From a virus: 52,116 nt of DNA. Location: the IMG/VR virus record IMGVR_UViG_3300043438_002211, positions 1 to 52,116 of that record. One strand, 5' to 3'. How positions within the stretch are numbered: the first letter of the stretch is position 1; each line of letters starts with the position of its first letter. The notes under the pieces were generated by a model, which was given only the letters and a program-made list of their open reading frames with translations, was not told where the DNA came from and did not search any database. A program made the translations under genes and the position numbers. Positions 1-8,793 of this stretch are shown piece by piece.

Positions 1-623
1 TCTATTTCGTCACTTTCTTCACTACTTAATGAAGTCCCTAACTTTAAATTTCTTAATTCATCATTTAAAGTGTACGTTATTAGAAGTTTCTTTTCCCAAA
101 ACAAATCTTCACTCTCAACCTCACCTGAACCTCCACATTCATCACAATTTTCTAACCCACTTCCAGAACAATTACCGCAAGTAACTCCCCCATCACCATT
201 ACATCCATAACAAGGATCACCAGTTTCATCTTCACCCGATCCATCACAAAGATCACAAGTGGATTCACCATTAGTGTCACATTCATTGCAATCAAACGCT
301 CCATTACCCTGACATTCGGGACACGTAAAATATCCACTACCCAATTCACTAAAGATCATACTTTCAATAATAGTAAATTGATTTAAAACATCGTTAACCG
401 ATTGATCAACATCACCCTCCAAATCATATAGATAAACCATAAATGATAATCTAATTTTATCTGTGTTTGTAACTCTTTGGGTTAAAATCTGTAGAAATTC
501 ATCATCAGTGATTTCTTTGTAAATTTTTGAAGGATTAAAAAGATAGTTTTCACCTTGATCGTCAATTATATGATTGTATATTTGTTTTGTAAAAATCTTG
601 TATTTTTTTTGATCTAAAGCCAT
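1..623 (-). CDS. DnaJ-type zinc-finger protein (3' end outside window)
   Basis: The reading frame starts at 623 on the minus strand and runs off the window edge, so at least 207 residues are visible. Residues 101-167 hold six CxxCxGxG-like repeats (CPECQGNG, CNECDTNG, CDLCDGSG, CYGCNGDG, CGNCSGSG, CDECGGSG), the zinc-binding pattern of the DnaJ/Hsp40 central domain. No J-domain HPD motif is visible in the first 100 residues, so this is not a complete DnaJ. In DnaJ the domain binds unfolded protein; a scaffold or chaperone role here is inference. A TATTTAT box lies at 638-644 on the minus strand, between this gene and the divergent one at 660. Confidence 0.85.
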   Translation of the reverse strand, partial: MALDQKKYKIFTKQIYNHIIDDQGENYLFNPSKIYKEITDDEFLQILTQRVTNTDKIRLSFMVYLYDLEGDVDQSVNDVLNQFTIIESMIFSELGSGYFTCPECQGNGAFDCNECDTNGESTCDLCDGSGEDETGDPCYGCNGDGGVTCGNCSGSGLENCDECGGSGEVESEDLFWEKKLLITYTLNDELRNLKLGTSLSSEESDEI

Positions 624-659
624 CTTCCCTTTTAGTTATAAATATTGTATAATTATAAT

Positions 660-941
660 ATGGAAAAAAATCCACAAATAAATAAAGATTTGTTTTATCA
701 TTTGGCGAGACACCATAGTATAGTGTTCCCACCTGATGGGATTTATAATTCTGAATTACCAAGTTTATTTATAGAGGATGGTAGGACGTTTAAGATTGAA
801 GGTAATAAGAAATATCTTAAACATAAACTACTTGAAGAGGTGGAATTTAGTAACCCTGAATTAATTAATGACGATAACATCGGATCAACAAATAAAACAA
901 TAAAACACTTTTTAGAAAGTGCATCAAAAATAAGAAAATAA
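660..941 (+). CDS. hypothetical protein, 93 aa
   Basis: Unrecognised small soluble protein. I prefer the ATG at 660 over an upstream in-frame ATG at 645 because the 645 start would lie within the AT-rich leader. The stop codon overlaps the next start by one base (TAATG), so the two genes are translationally coupled. The sequence is rich in Lys, Glu and Asn with no membrane segment. It is divergent from the zinc-finger gene. Confidence 0.75.
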   Translation: MEKNPQINKDLFYHLARHHSIVFPPDGIYNSELPSLFIEDGRTFKIEGNKKYLKHKLLEEVEFSNPELINDDNIGSTNKTIKHFLESASKIRK

Positions 942-1294
942 TGGCACATCCAAACCTACATTCAAAAAGTTCAGCCAAAAAGTTTGGCGGAAAATGGGAA
1001 GATTATATACATCTACACAATTGGTTAGATGAGAGTAAGGGTTGGTACGGACATTCCTTACATAGAGCCTTCAGACACCATTCAGAGGGGATATTTGAAA
1101 TGGAACAAAAGTTTGGGTCTGAGTTTATAAATAGTGATGGGAAGATTGTTTACACAAGATATGTTGGGGAACAACACGTAAAAGAAGATTGTGACGGACA
1201 CATTCCTTCGGCATCAGAGTGGATGAAAATATTAATATCAGGTGAGAGACCTACTTGGGTAACAAGAACTAAAAAGTTGGAGTTTGAAGATTAA
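941..1294 (+). CDS. conserved phage-type protein, 117 aa (DUF6915-like)
   Basis: The N-terminus contains HSKSSAKKFGGKWEDY, followed by a His-rich middle (HSLHRAFRHHSEGIF) and a C-terminal AEQHV-like segment (GEQHVKEDC). This matches my memory of a small conserved phage family whose members read KFGGKWEDY....AEQHV.ED, listed I believe as DUF6915. That assignment was not checked. Function is unknown; the clustered histidines could bind metal. Coupled by a one-base overlap to the upstream gene. Confidence 0.75.
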   Translation: MAHPNLHSKSSAKKFGGKWEDYIHLHNWLDESKGWYGHSLHRAFRHHSEGIFEMEQKFGSEFINSDGKIVYTRYVGEQHVKEDCDGHIPSASEWMKILISGERPTWVTRTKKLEFED

Positions 1295-1318
1295 TGTATT
1301 TATAAATAAATAAGCAGA

Positions 1319-2056
1319 ATGGAATTAACTGAAATACAAAAAAAAGACCTACAAAAATATTCATTATTACTTAACTCATTAAATGAAGAAGATGGGATAA
1401 GTTGGAGTAGAAATTATTACGACGGTGAATGGGAGGATGACTTAGGAGGACCATTTTATAATGGTAAGTATACTGATGAACCAAGTTTCATACCTAAATC
1501 AATAGAAGAATTATTCGACAACATTGTGGAAGGATTTGACACTAGTAATTTTTATGATGAAATGTATGATAACGAAACTGGAACTTTGTATTTTGAGATT
1601 AATGCTCAAGATAGACAAGTTGTTGTGACATATGAGTATCCAGAACTAAATTCTGAGGAAACAAGTGTAACCAAAACTTTTGTTGATTTAGCTAATATAC
1701 CTAACCCTTGGTATAGTCAAAATAACCCAAATAAACGTGAAAGGTTTTTAGATAAGGAATTCATTAATGAATTAAAAACTAAATATGGTAATGAAATTTT
1801 GTTAACATATGAAGGTAGTGGTGATGAAGGATGGATAAATGATTTTATGGAAACTGACAAAGGGGAAGTTAGAATGGATTCACTATTGGAAGATATATCT
1901 TACAACGTCATTGATTTGTTTCACGGTGGTTGGGAAAATAATGAAGGGTCTAATGGGTCGATACTAATTAATTTAGATGATGAAGATATTACAATTACAC
2001 ACAATAACAATTATGTTGAGGAAGTCCTAAAACATAATTTTACATTAAACTTCTAA
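1319..2056 (+). CDS. hypothetical acidic protein, 245 aa, class A-like N-terminus
   Basis: Unrecognised acidic protein. It begins MELTEIQKKDLQKY, which resembles class A tags (LTE followed by Gln), with LLNSLNEE shortly after giving an L-x-E site near residue 22. The rest is rich in Asp, Glu, Asn and Tyr with no membrane segment. A late-type box (TATTTAT, 1297-1303) precedes the start by 15 bases. It opens the operon that continues into the nuclease-like gene at 2074. Confidence 0.8.
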   Translation: MELTEIQKKDLQKYSLLLNSLNEEDGISWSRNYYDGEWEDDLGGPFYNGKYTDEPSFIPKSIEELFDNIVEGFDTSNFYDEMYDNETGTLYFEINAQDRQVVVTYEYPELNSEETSVTKTFVDLANIPNPWYSQNNPNKRERFLDKEFINELKTKYGNEILLTYEGSGDEGWINDFMETDKGEVRMDSLLEDISYNVIDLFHGGWENNEGSNGSILINLDDEDITITHNNNYVEEVLKHNFTLNF

Positions 2057-2073
2057 CTGAATATTTATCATTA

Positions 2074-2937
2074 ATGGAAAAGTTAATAAAAGAAGAGATA
2101 TTAAGAATCTCAGAAGTGATGAGGATCCAAACTCTAAACGAATCAGAGTATATGGAGTGTGGGAGATTTTCGGACAACAAACAAAAAATGTTGCTTTGCA
2201 AAAAAATCGCATCATTAAAAAGCTGGTTACATAAAGACGATGGACTTGGACTTAAAAGGATTATTAACAATAAAACCGAAGAACTTAAAACAGACGTTCC
2301 TGATTCCTTGAAACAACAATTCATTAAGGGGGCGGAACTACTCCAATCATTAGGTAAGATAAGTGAGAAACAAAAAGAATACTTTATAAATAACAAAGTT
2401 AATTCAAGTAAGTTAGTTTACATAAATGGCGAATGGCAACCAATTAATAAGTTGAATACCAACTATTCGGATCTTTCTGAGTTGATTACGGATTTAATTT
2501 ATAAAGGTGGTGAAAATGCTAAACCCACAATACAATCTATCATTAATAACCCAACCGAAGGATTAAAAAAAATCAAACCATACATTGGAAGATTGGTTGA
2601 TAAGTATTTTGAAGATCCTAACGTACTATTGGATTATACTAAAAACATTCAAAGAGCAAGTGCGATCGGTGAGAGTGCTGAGAATAGAATTAAAGAAACC
2701 TTAGAGGATATGGGGTTTGAATCCGAATATAGTGGAGGTAATGGTGATCTAATTGATATGACTTTTGGTACCGATCTAATAATGACACACCCAACTCACG
2801 GAACAAAAACAATTCAGGTTAAAAATTCAGAAAGAGCTTGGGATAGAAAAGATGCTTACTCTTATGTTGATTGGGTTATTATTGCAAATCCTTTTACTAT
2901 CTACGATAATAAAACTAAAAAACCTATTCAGATATGA
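2074..2937 (+). CDS. tagged protein with PD-(D/E)XK nuclease-like C-terminus
   Basis: The N-terminus (MEKLIKEEILRISEVMR, then TLNES) is a class B tag with an L-x-E site. The last 90 residues read as a restriction-endonuclease-like core: a helix with E (ESAENRIKETLE), then GGNGDLIDMTFGTDLIM with candidate acidic metal ligands, then TIQVKNS, which supplies the QxK half of the (D/E)-x-K motif. The region between (about 60-195) is unassigned helical sequence. DNA or RNA cleavage is inferred from the motif only. A late-type box at 2062-2068 precedes the start, and the stop overlaps the next gene. Confidence 0.75.
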   Translation: MEKLIKEEILRISEVMRIQTLNESEYMECGRFSDNKQKMLLCKKIASLKSWLHKDDGLGLKRIINNKTEELKTDVPDSLKQQFIKGAELLQSLGKISEKQKEYFINNKVNSSKLVYINGEWQPINKLNTNYSDLSELITDLIYKGGENAKPTIQSIINNPTEGLKKIKPYIGRLVDKYFEDPNVLLDYTKNIQRASAIGESAENRIKETLEDMGFESEYSGGNGDLIDMTFGTDLIMTHPTHGTKTIQVKNSERAWDRKDAYSYVDWVIIANPFTIYDNKTKKPIQI

Positions 2938-3665
2938 TGACACCAGGGCAAATGTGGGTTAAAAGAAGATATAAGGATCTTATAAGTGATGTTGAAGAGG
3001 CAACATCTCTCATAAATGTTGAGGATCATAAAGACTTCAAAGACTATGCTACTGAAGTATATGATTCGGCTTTAGATATCTATATGTCACATACTGACCA
3101 CGAGTTAGATAATTTTTGGGACATATATAGTAGTATAATGGATTCAATGGAAGATATTTTTAATGATCAGTTGAAAGATTATTACGGTAATTCTGAAGAA
3201 ACCCTAAATGAAAACTTTGATCAGATTCTTGATTTATACAAAAAAGTTAAGGAAGGCGAAAAGTTAAAACCATCCGAACAATCTATGATGAGGTCGTTTA
3301 AAAATTTTGTTGATAAAGGTGGTAACGCAGAAGAGTTTGTTTACGATCTTGATCAAGAGATGATGCCAGATGAAAGAGAGGGTGAAAGATTTAGATGGGA
3401 AAGACACGGAACTCCTTTAACTTATGAGTTTTCCGAAGAATATGAATCAGATGGGGAAATAAATTACTTCGGTGAGATAAAATATATGGGCGATGAATTC
3501 CTTGGGGTTATCTCAACAGACAAAAGAGGTTATCTAACCGATTATGACTTTTATAGTGTGTTCGATGAAGAAGTTAGATTACAGGATATTTTAAAAGAAA
3601 ATGGACTCGAACCTGAAATAACCAACTTCTTTCAAGAAGAGATAATCAATTCATTAAGAAAATGA
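2934..3665 (+). CDS. hypothetical acidic protein, 243 aa
   Basis: Starts in an ATGATGA overlap with the nuclease-like gene, so either ATG (2934 or 2937) could serve. Acidic, unrecognised. Residues near 90-140 include a helical stretch (DQILDLYKKVKEGEKLKP...SFKNFVDKGG), and the second half has alternating charged beta-type sequence. It ends coupled to the class A gene at 3662, so translation probably passes along the operon without a separate promoter. Confidence 0.75.
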   Translation: MMTPGQMWVKRRYKDLISDVEEATSLINVEDHKDFKDYATEVYDSALDIYMSHTDHELDNFWDIYSSIMDSMEDIFNDQLKDYYGNSEETLNENFDQILDLYKKVKEGEKLKPSEQSMMRSFKNFVDKGGNAEEFVYDLDQEMMPDEREGERFRWERHGTPLTYEFSEEYESDGEINYFGEIKYMGDEFLGVISTDKRGYLTDYDFYSVFDEEVRLQDILKENGLEPEITNFFQEEIINSLRK

Positions 3666-4213
3666 AAATAGTTATCACGGAATCTCAAATGAGAATGGTG
3701 ATTGAGAGTTCAAACAAACCCACTCGTAAATCCGAAATTCTTAAAAAAATGTGGGATAAACAAACTAAAGAGAAAGGTTACCCGACTTTTGATGAAGATA
3801 TCTTAGGTTATTTCGGTATAGATAGATGGACGGATATTAGGGACTATGGTGAGTTCTTCAATGATTACATTGGCGGAGAAGAAAAAACTATGGAAATAAT
3901 TGATAACTTATCAATTAATAACTTCTCAACAAAAGATTTTCCTGAAATGTTTGTTGGTGGGTATGACTTTGATTGGAGAATCACTAATGTTTACGTAAAA
4001 GATGATGTTTATAAAATAGAGTGTCAAGTATCAGAAGGGGGATCTGTTACCACTATGGATGGTAGACACTTATCTTTAGAAGATGCTTTGAATGATGATG
4101 AGGTTGGATTTGAGATACAGGGTGAAGTAAGTGGAGTTATACAAGATTGTTTAAACTCATTAATATATCCGAGAACGGGAATAAAGGTTTTAGTGTATTA
4201 CGTGGAGATATGA
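3662..4213 (+). CDS. class A tagged protein, 183 aa
   Basis: Opens MKIVITESQMRMVIESS, a textbook class A tag (ITES gives an I-x-E site). Positions 20-60 contain a helical segment (EILKKMWDKQTKEKGYPTFDEDILGYFGI). The C-terminal half is predicted beta-rich and ends in a short Ile/Val-rich strand. Function unknown. The start overlaps the upstream stop (ATGA) and its own stop overlaps the next start, forming a chain of class A genes (3662, 4210, 4581, 4915). Confidence 0.8.
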   Translation: MKIVITESQMRMVIESSNKPTRKSEILKKMWDKQTKEKGYPTFDEDILGYFGIDRWTDIRDYGEFFNDYIGGEEKTMEIIDNLSINNFSTKDFPEMFVGGYDFDWRITNVYVKDDVYKIECQVSEGGSVTTMDGRHLSLEDALNDDEVGFEIQGEVSGVIQDCLNSLIYPRTGIKVLVYYVEI

Positions 4214-4581
4214 AAATAATAATTACAGAATCACAATTAAAAACTATAACATTTCAAAATACGGTTGATATGTCATTTGACGATATCAAAAAAAAATGTA
4301 ATAAGATGAACGAACTTGGCGCCGATGCCCCTGAGATTATTAGTTTTGATGTTTGTGATCAAATAGAGTCAATTTCAAAAGTTGAAGTTGTAAATGTGTA
4401 TAAAACAAACAATATGATTGAAATATCGATTATTGTTTATTACGAAACTATTTTTCAATCGTTAGATGTTGGTGGATTCCTCTATGAGTTAGAATATCAT
4501 TTGAGAGAATATTTAGGGAAAGGGAACTTTAAGTTAAAACTACTTAATTCAATAAATACAAGAGAGGACTTTAACTGGTGA
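4210..4581 (+). CDS. class A tagged protein, 123 aa
   Basis: I place the start at 4210 (MKIIITESQLKTITFQN) rather than at an upstream in-frame ATG at 4147, because the tag aligns with its paralogues and the ATGA overlap with the previous stop is typical here. The body has FDDIKKKCNKMNELGADAPEI and a C-terminal helix YELEYHLREYLGKGNF, similar in layout to other small tagged proteins. Function unknown. Confidence 0.8.
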   Translation: MKIIITESQLKTITFQNTVDMSFDDIKKKCNKMNELGADAPEIISFDVCDQIESISKVEVVNVYKTNNMIEISIIVYYETIFQSLDVGGFLYELEYHLREYLGKGNFKLKLLNSINTREDFNW

Positions 4582-4913
4582 TGAAAATAATAATAAGTGA
4601 AAATCAAATGATGAGTTTAAGGTTCAGACGAAGAGGTGTGGAACTTGATAAAATAAGTGATATAATTGAGTATCAAACTGAAATACAAGATCCTTGTAAT
4701 TTTGATGATGGTGAAGAATATGCGGATTTTTGTATAAACCAAGGAATTAGTTTTTATTATTGTGATGAAAATTATTGTGATGAAGATGATGAGGATTACA
4801 GAGAACCTTCTGATGAAATGATTGAGGTTAGAGAAGAAGTTGAAACATACCTAAATAATAAGTACTATAATTATTTAGTTAATTTATGGGAAGAAGATGG
4901 AAATTGTGATTAA
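4581..4913 (+). CDS. class A tagged protein with RRR motif, 110 aa
   Basis: Start at ATG 4581 (MKIIISENQMMSLRFRRRG); a GTG three bases upstream is in frame but unneeded. The segment after the tag, LRFRRRG....ISDIIEYQ, resembles LSLRRRLG....ASDLIDMG in the gene at 28921, so the two are likely paralogues. The middle is very acidic (YCDENYCDEDDEDY). No known domain. Confidence 0.8.
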   Translation: MKIIISENQMMSLRFRRRGVELDKISDIIEYQTEIQDPCNFDDGEEYADFCINQGISFYYCDENYCDEDDEDYREPSDEMIEVREEVETYLNNKYYNYLVNLWEEDGNCD

Positions 4914-4914
4914 T

Positions 4915-5217
4915 ATGAAAATAATACTAACAGAAAAGCAGGCGGATAGAATATTCAAAGACGAGATTGTTTGTGAGAAATGTGAACACTCTTGGAATAA
5001 AGAGGAGGGTGATAGACATCCATACCTTTGCCACGATTGTGGTTGGGACCTGAAGGAACAAAAATATGACAAAGAAAATCTTTATAAGTTTTGGAAGAAG
5101 AAATTATCTAAAGATCCTATTGAGGAAAAATGGTCTGAAAAATATAAAAAATCAATAAATTGTAAAAACCCAAAAGGTTTTAGTCAGAAGGCTCATTGTC
5201 AAGGGAGAAAAAAATAA
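4915..5217 (+). CDS. class A tagged zinc-ribbon protein, 100 aa
   Basis: The tag MKIILTEKQADRIF fixes the start at 4915, one base after the upstream stop; an in-frame ATG at 4897 would bury the tag. Residues 20-45 form a zinc ribbon (CEKC ... CHDCG). The C-terminus reads NCKNPKGFSQKAHCQGRKK, a Cys/His-containing tail I recall from unrelated phage proteins of unknown role. Likely metal-binding; function unknown. Last gene of the class A chain. Confidence 0.8.
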   Translation: MKIILTEKQADRIFKDEIVCEKCEHSWNKEEGDRHPYLCHDCGWDLKEQKYDKENLYKFWKKKLSKDPIEEKWSEKYKKSINCKNPKGFSQKAHCQGRKK

Positions 5218-5224
5218 GTCATTT

Positions 5225-5782
5225 ATGAATTTAATTACATTTATAATACCATCGATTAATAGACCCACAATAGACAATACAATCCAATCCTTACTTAATC
5301 AAACTAACCCAAATTGGAGTTGTTTTGTTCTTTACGACGGAGTTGTCGGGAAAGAATTTAATGACCCAAGAATACGAACATTCAACATAGAAAAGTTAGG
5401 AGTAAAGGGGGAAAGACACGGAAATGCTGGGTTAGTTAGAAATGAAGGGATTAAAATGTGTGAAACAGAATGGATTGGATTCTTAGATGATGATGATACA
5501 ATACACGAAGATTATGTTAAAACACTTGTAGAAAAATACTTACAATATGATTTTGTTGTTTGGAGAATGAAAACAACCGACGGTAAGATATTTCCCGAAC
5601 TTTCAAGAAACAATCTTATTAGAAACCGAGTTGGTATATCAATATCGTTTAAGACTACAATACCTAATATGTTATTCGACACTAATGACGATGGTGAAGA
5701 TTTTGAGTTTGTCGATAAATTACAAAATACCACGAACAATTTTATAATTGCACCTGAGATCTATTATAACATTAGACACTAA
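5225..5782 (+). CDS. family 2-type glycosyltransferase, 185 aa
   Basis: The N-terminus ITFIIPSINRPTIDNTIQSLLNQ is the opening strand and helix of a GT-A fold. Near residue 88 EWIGFLDDDDTIHEDYV supplies the DxD-type metal and nucleotide-sugar site. The length is short for family 2, covering mainly the nucleotide-binding half. Catalysis would be sugar transfer from an NDP-sugar; donor and acceptor cannot be read from sequence. It is first of six glycosyltransferase genes in the same direction. Confidence 0.85.
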   Translation: MNLITFIIPSINRPTIDNTIQSLLNQTNPNWSCFVLYDGVVGKEFNDPRIRTFNIEKLGVKGERHGNAGLVRNEGIKMCETEWIGFLDDDDTIHEDYVKTLVEKYLQYDFVVWRMKTTDGKIFPELSRNNLIRNRVGISISFKTTIPNMLFDTNDDGEDFEFVDKLQNTTNNFIIAPEIYYNIRH

Positions 5783-5832
5783 AAACAATTTATTAAAATT
5801 AATTTTTTCCTATAGTTATAATAAAAAAAGAT

Positions 5833-6579
5833 ATGGGAATGCCTTTAATTGAACAAAACGCTGGTTATGCTTTAGGTAATTTTATAATGTTAACACCAGG
5901 GATAAAAAGGTTATCGGAAAAGGTAGGTCATAAAATAGATGTTTTTTTCACAATACCTTACGTTAAAGATTGTTTTATTGATTGTGATTTTATGAATCAC
6001 GTAGGTAAATTACGAAGAGAACCAACGTTCTCCTCAAAAATGATTAATCTAAATGTTCCAGATTACGAATACACATTTGAATTAATGGTTGGTGAAAAAT
6101 GGACTGACAAATACCACACATATGTTGATCCCGCAATTGAAATACCAAAGAATAACGGAGATTATTTATTGTTATTAAATGGTTTGGGTGGGTTATCACT
6201 TAACGATAATGATCCGAAACCAAAATGGTACGGAAAGAAGGAAGTACCTGAAGAGATATACGACCTAATAAAAGAAAATAGTAACTTACCAATTTATTTC
6301 ACGGGATCGGAATCAGATATGAAACAAAATCCTTGGATGGAAAAGATATGTGATAGAATTGAAATTGGTGATATCCGAAAATCATTATCATTAGTGAGAG
6401 ATGCTAAAAAGATTATTTCTAACGATACTGGATTAGCACATTGTGCTGGTGCAATGAATAAAGATCTCTTAATACTTTGGAAAGATACTCCATTTATAAA
6501 AAATCAAAACCCCGGTAAAAATACAAGATACTCCCAAAAAGAAAGTTGGATAAAAGATATTAATGAATACTTAAGTTAA
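5833..6579 (+). CDS. GT9/heptosyltransferase-like glycosyltransferase, 248 aa
   Basis: The C-terminal half contains KKIISNDTGLAHCAGAMNK, matching the donor-binding signature of GT-B family 9 enzymes (D-T-G-x-x-H-x-A-x-A). The N-terminal GYALGNFIMLTPGIKRL corresponds to the usual G-D-x-x-x-x-T/P-x-x-x-x-L opening of this family. At 248 residues it is shorter than bacterial heptosyltransferases (about 320-350). It may have its own promoter in the 50-base AT-rich gap upstream. It overlaps the next gene by one base. Confidence 0.8.
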   Translation: MGMPLIEQNAGYALGNFIMLTPGIKRLSEKVGHKIDVFFTIPYVKDCFIDCDFMNHVGKLRREPTFSSKMINLNVPDYEYTFELMVGEKWTDKYHTYVDPAIEIPKNNGDYLLLLNGLGGLSLNDNDPKPKWYGKKEVPEEIYDLIKENSNLPIYFTGSESDMKQNPWMEKICDRIEIGDIRKSLSLVRDAKKIISNDTGLAHCAGAMNKDLLILWKDTPFIKNQNPGKNTRYSQKESWIKDINEYLS

Positions 6580-7199
6580 TGCACATTATAACATTTTACG
6601 ATAAAAAGATAAAACCATTAGTTGTTGATTTACAACAAAAAGTTTTTAATAAATATGGTTTCACAATTAACCAAATTATGGTTGAGAATTGGACAACACA
6701 CGGAGATGCGGTTGACAATTATTTGAAAGACATATATGACCCTGAAGAGATAATTGTTTTATTTGACATTGATGCAATACCATTAAATAAAAAAATAATA
6801 CCACTTGCAGTTGAATGGGCTAAAAATAACGTTGGATTATTTGGTAATGCTCAAGTGGCTTCTAAATTAAAACCACCACATAACAAATTTATTTTTGCGG
6901 CACCATCATTCTTAGTTTTTAGTATAAGAACATATAATGAGTTAGGGAGACCATCCTTCAATACGACTAACAGATCGGATTGTGCTGGAGAACTTTCTCA
7001 CATTGCGACGGAAAATGAGATGTCAATTAATTTATTATTTCCTAATCACGCTGAAATACCAAATGTTAAACTTGATGAGAATCATAGTTTTGGGTATGGA
7101 ACAACATATGGTAACAATACGTACCACGCATTTGAATCTAGGTTCGGTAAAAAAGATGTATTCTTTATTAATAAATGTAATTCAATATTAGGGGTATGA
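6579..7199 (+). CDS. putative glycosyltransferase, 206 aa
   Basis: Contains EEIIVLFDIDAIPLNKKII, a DxD motif after a hydrophobic strand as in GT-A enzymes, and later FAAPSFLVFSIRTYNELG, resembling the acceptor-side strand. The overall family is not recognised. Position inside the glycosyltransferase cluster, one base after one and overlapping the next, supports the call. Confidence 0.65.
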   Translation: MHIITFYDKKIKPLVVDLQQKVFNKYGFTINQIMVENWTTHGDAVDNYLKDIYDPEEIIVLFDIDAIPLNKKIIPLAVEWAKNNVGLFGNAQVASKLKPPHNKFIFAAPSFLVFSIRTYNELGRPSFNTTNRSDCAGELSHIATENEMSINLLFPNHAEIPNVKLDENHSFGYGTTYGNNTYHAFESRFGKKDVFFINKCNSILGV

Positions 7200-7894
7200 T
7201 TATGGAATATGATTTTTGTGTTTTAATTACAACCTACAATAGATCGGAGATGCTTTATAAGTTATTGGACGATATTGATCGTAATAAAAAAGATTATAAA
7301 ATATTAGTTGCGGTCTTTGATGATGGGTCGACTGAAAAAATAGATTTGTCAGGAAGAGATGTTATTAAAATAGGTATGTTTCCAAATATGGGTAAGAAGA
7401 AATATTACGTTACATACAACGCAACCTTTAGTTTTGTTAAAAACGTAAATTCAAAGTATTTTATTTATTTACCTGACGATATTTCTTTAGTAGATAACTT
7501 TTTTGATGAAACCAAAAGATTATACGAATCGATAGACTCGACTAAAAAAATATGTTTAAGTATATTAACTGACGATAGGGTTAATAAATCACATTGGGGT
7601 TATAAAAACCCAAAAGATTTAGGTGAGGTTTTGCGGACACAATGGAATGACCTATGTTTCATATGTGAGAAGAATTTCTTTGAATTACTTGATTATAGGG
7701 TTAATGCGATTAGCGAAAAAAGATGGATTAATGATCCGCTAATAAGTTCTGGTGTTGGTCATCAAATCACCCAAAGACTTAATAGTAGTGGTAAATTTTT
7801 GTATCACGTAAAAAAATCATTAGTGTATCACGGAGTTCACGAATCCAAAATGAATAAAAACGAAAGAAAAAAGAATAATTTAATCACAATATGA
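7196..7894 (+). CDS. family 2-type glycosyltransferase, 232 aa
   Basis: Starts with VLITTYNRSEMLYKLLDDID, a classical GT2 beginning, then VAVFDDGSTEK (first Asp pair) and YFIYLPDDISLVD (second, DxD-like). The reading frame allows ATG at 7196 or 7202; the former overlaps the upstream stop. The acceptor is unknown. Part of the overlapping glycosyltransferase run. Confidence 0.85.
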   Translation: MIMEYDFCVLITTYNRSEMLYKLLDDIDRNKKDYKILVAVFDDGSTEKIDLSGRDVIKIGMFPNMGKKKYYVTYNATFSFVKNVNSKYFIYLPDDISLVDNFFDETKRLYESIDSTKKICLSILTDDRVNKSHWGYKNPKDLGEVLRTQWNDLCFICEKNFFELLDYRVNAISEKRWINDPLISSGVGHQITQRLNSSGKFLYHVKKSLVYHGVHESKMNKNERKKNNLITI

Positions 7895-8793
7895 GTGAAA
7901 AAAGAATAGTTAGTGTTGCGTCTTACAAAAGAATAGATAGTTTGGTTAAAACAATCGATTCAATTTATGATCAGTGTGATGAGATTAATATATTTTTAAA
8001 TGATCACGAAGGGGAAATTCCCCCTCAATTTTTAGATGAAAAAATAAACTTATATTTTTCCGATAATAGGTATGGGGACGCACTAAAGTTTGCAAAATTA
8101 ATTGATTCGGACGGTTATTACCTTACAATAGATGACGACTTAATTTACCCACCAAACTACGTTGACCATATGATCACAAGGTGTAAAGAGTTTTCAAATA
8201 AGAGGGTTATAACCCTACACGGAAGAAAGTTTTCTAAAGAACCAATAAAATCATTTTATAGTTCTTACATTGAATTTTATCATTGTCTTAGACATCAAAA
8301 AAGAGACGCGTTTATACATTTTGGAGGCACTGGTGTTATGTGTTTTCATACAAGTTTAATGAAAATACCAATCACATATTTTGAACATCCAAATATGGCA
8401 GACGTATGGGTTGGTAAGTATTGTATTGAAAATAATATTGAAGTATTATCAATTGCTCACGAGAAAGATTTCTTGACATACCAACCACAAACAACAACGA
8501 TATTTGATACTCATTCTAACTCAGATACAATACAAACAAAAATAGTAAATGATTTGTTTAACCCAAGTAAGGAGGTAAACGTGGTAATAGAAACACCACC
8601 TATTCATACTAAAATAGAAAAAACTATAGAAAAGAGCCAAAAAACTTTAAATTATGAAATGGTAAACAAAATATTTGGGAACCAACACCACTCCACGCCC
8701 AAATCGATTAAACCCGTCCAAACCCAACAAACAAGACCTTCAGGTAATGTCCATATGTTAAGTAAAATAATGGGTAAAAAAAGAGGTAGATGA
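7891..8793 (+). CDS. glycosyltransferase-like protein with extended C-terminus, 300 aa
   Basis: The first 200 residues have a GT-A layout: SVASYKRIDSLVKTIDSI at the start and YLTIDDDLIYPPNYV as the metal-binding segment. A FGGTGVMCF segment follows. Residues 225-300 form a low-complexity, Thr/Lys/Gln-rich tail ending in a basic KIMGKKRGR, possibly an anchor. ATGA overlaps couple it on both sides. Confidence 0.8.
   Translation: MSEKRIVSVASYKRIDSLVKTIDSIYDQCDEINIFLNDHEGEIPPQFLDEKINLYFSDNRYGDALKFAKLIDSDGYYLTIDDDLIYPPNYVDHMITRCKEFSNKRVITLHGRKFSKEPIKSFYSSYIEFYHCLRHQKRDAFIHFGGTGVMCFHTSLMKIPITYFEHPNMADVWVGKYCIENNIEVLSIAHEKDFLTYQPQTTTIFDTHSNSDTIQTKIVNDLFNPSKEVNVVIETPPIHTKIEKTIEKSQKTLNYEMVNKIFGNQHHSTPKSIKPVQTQQTRPSGNVHMLSKIMGKKRGR

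Noticed and set aside
152-349. 65-codon minus-strand reading frame
   Set aside because: It lies out of frame inside the DnaJ-zinc-finger gene, whose CxxCxGxG repeats clearly mark the real frame.
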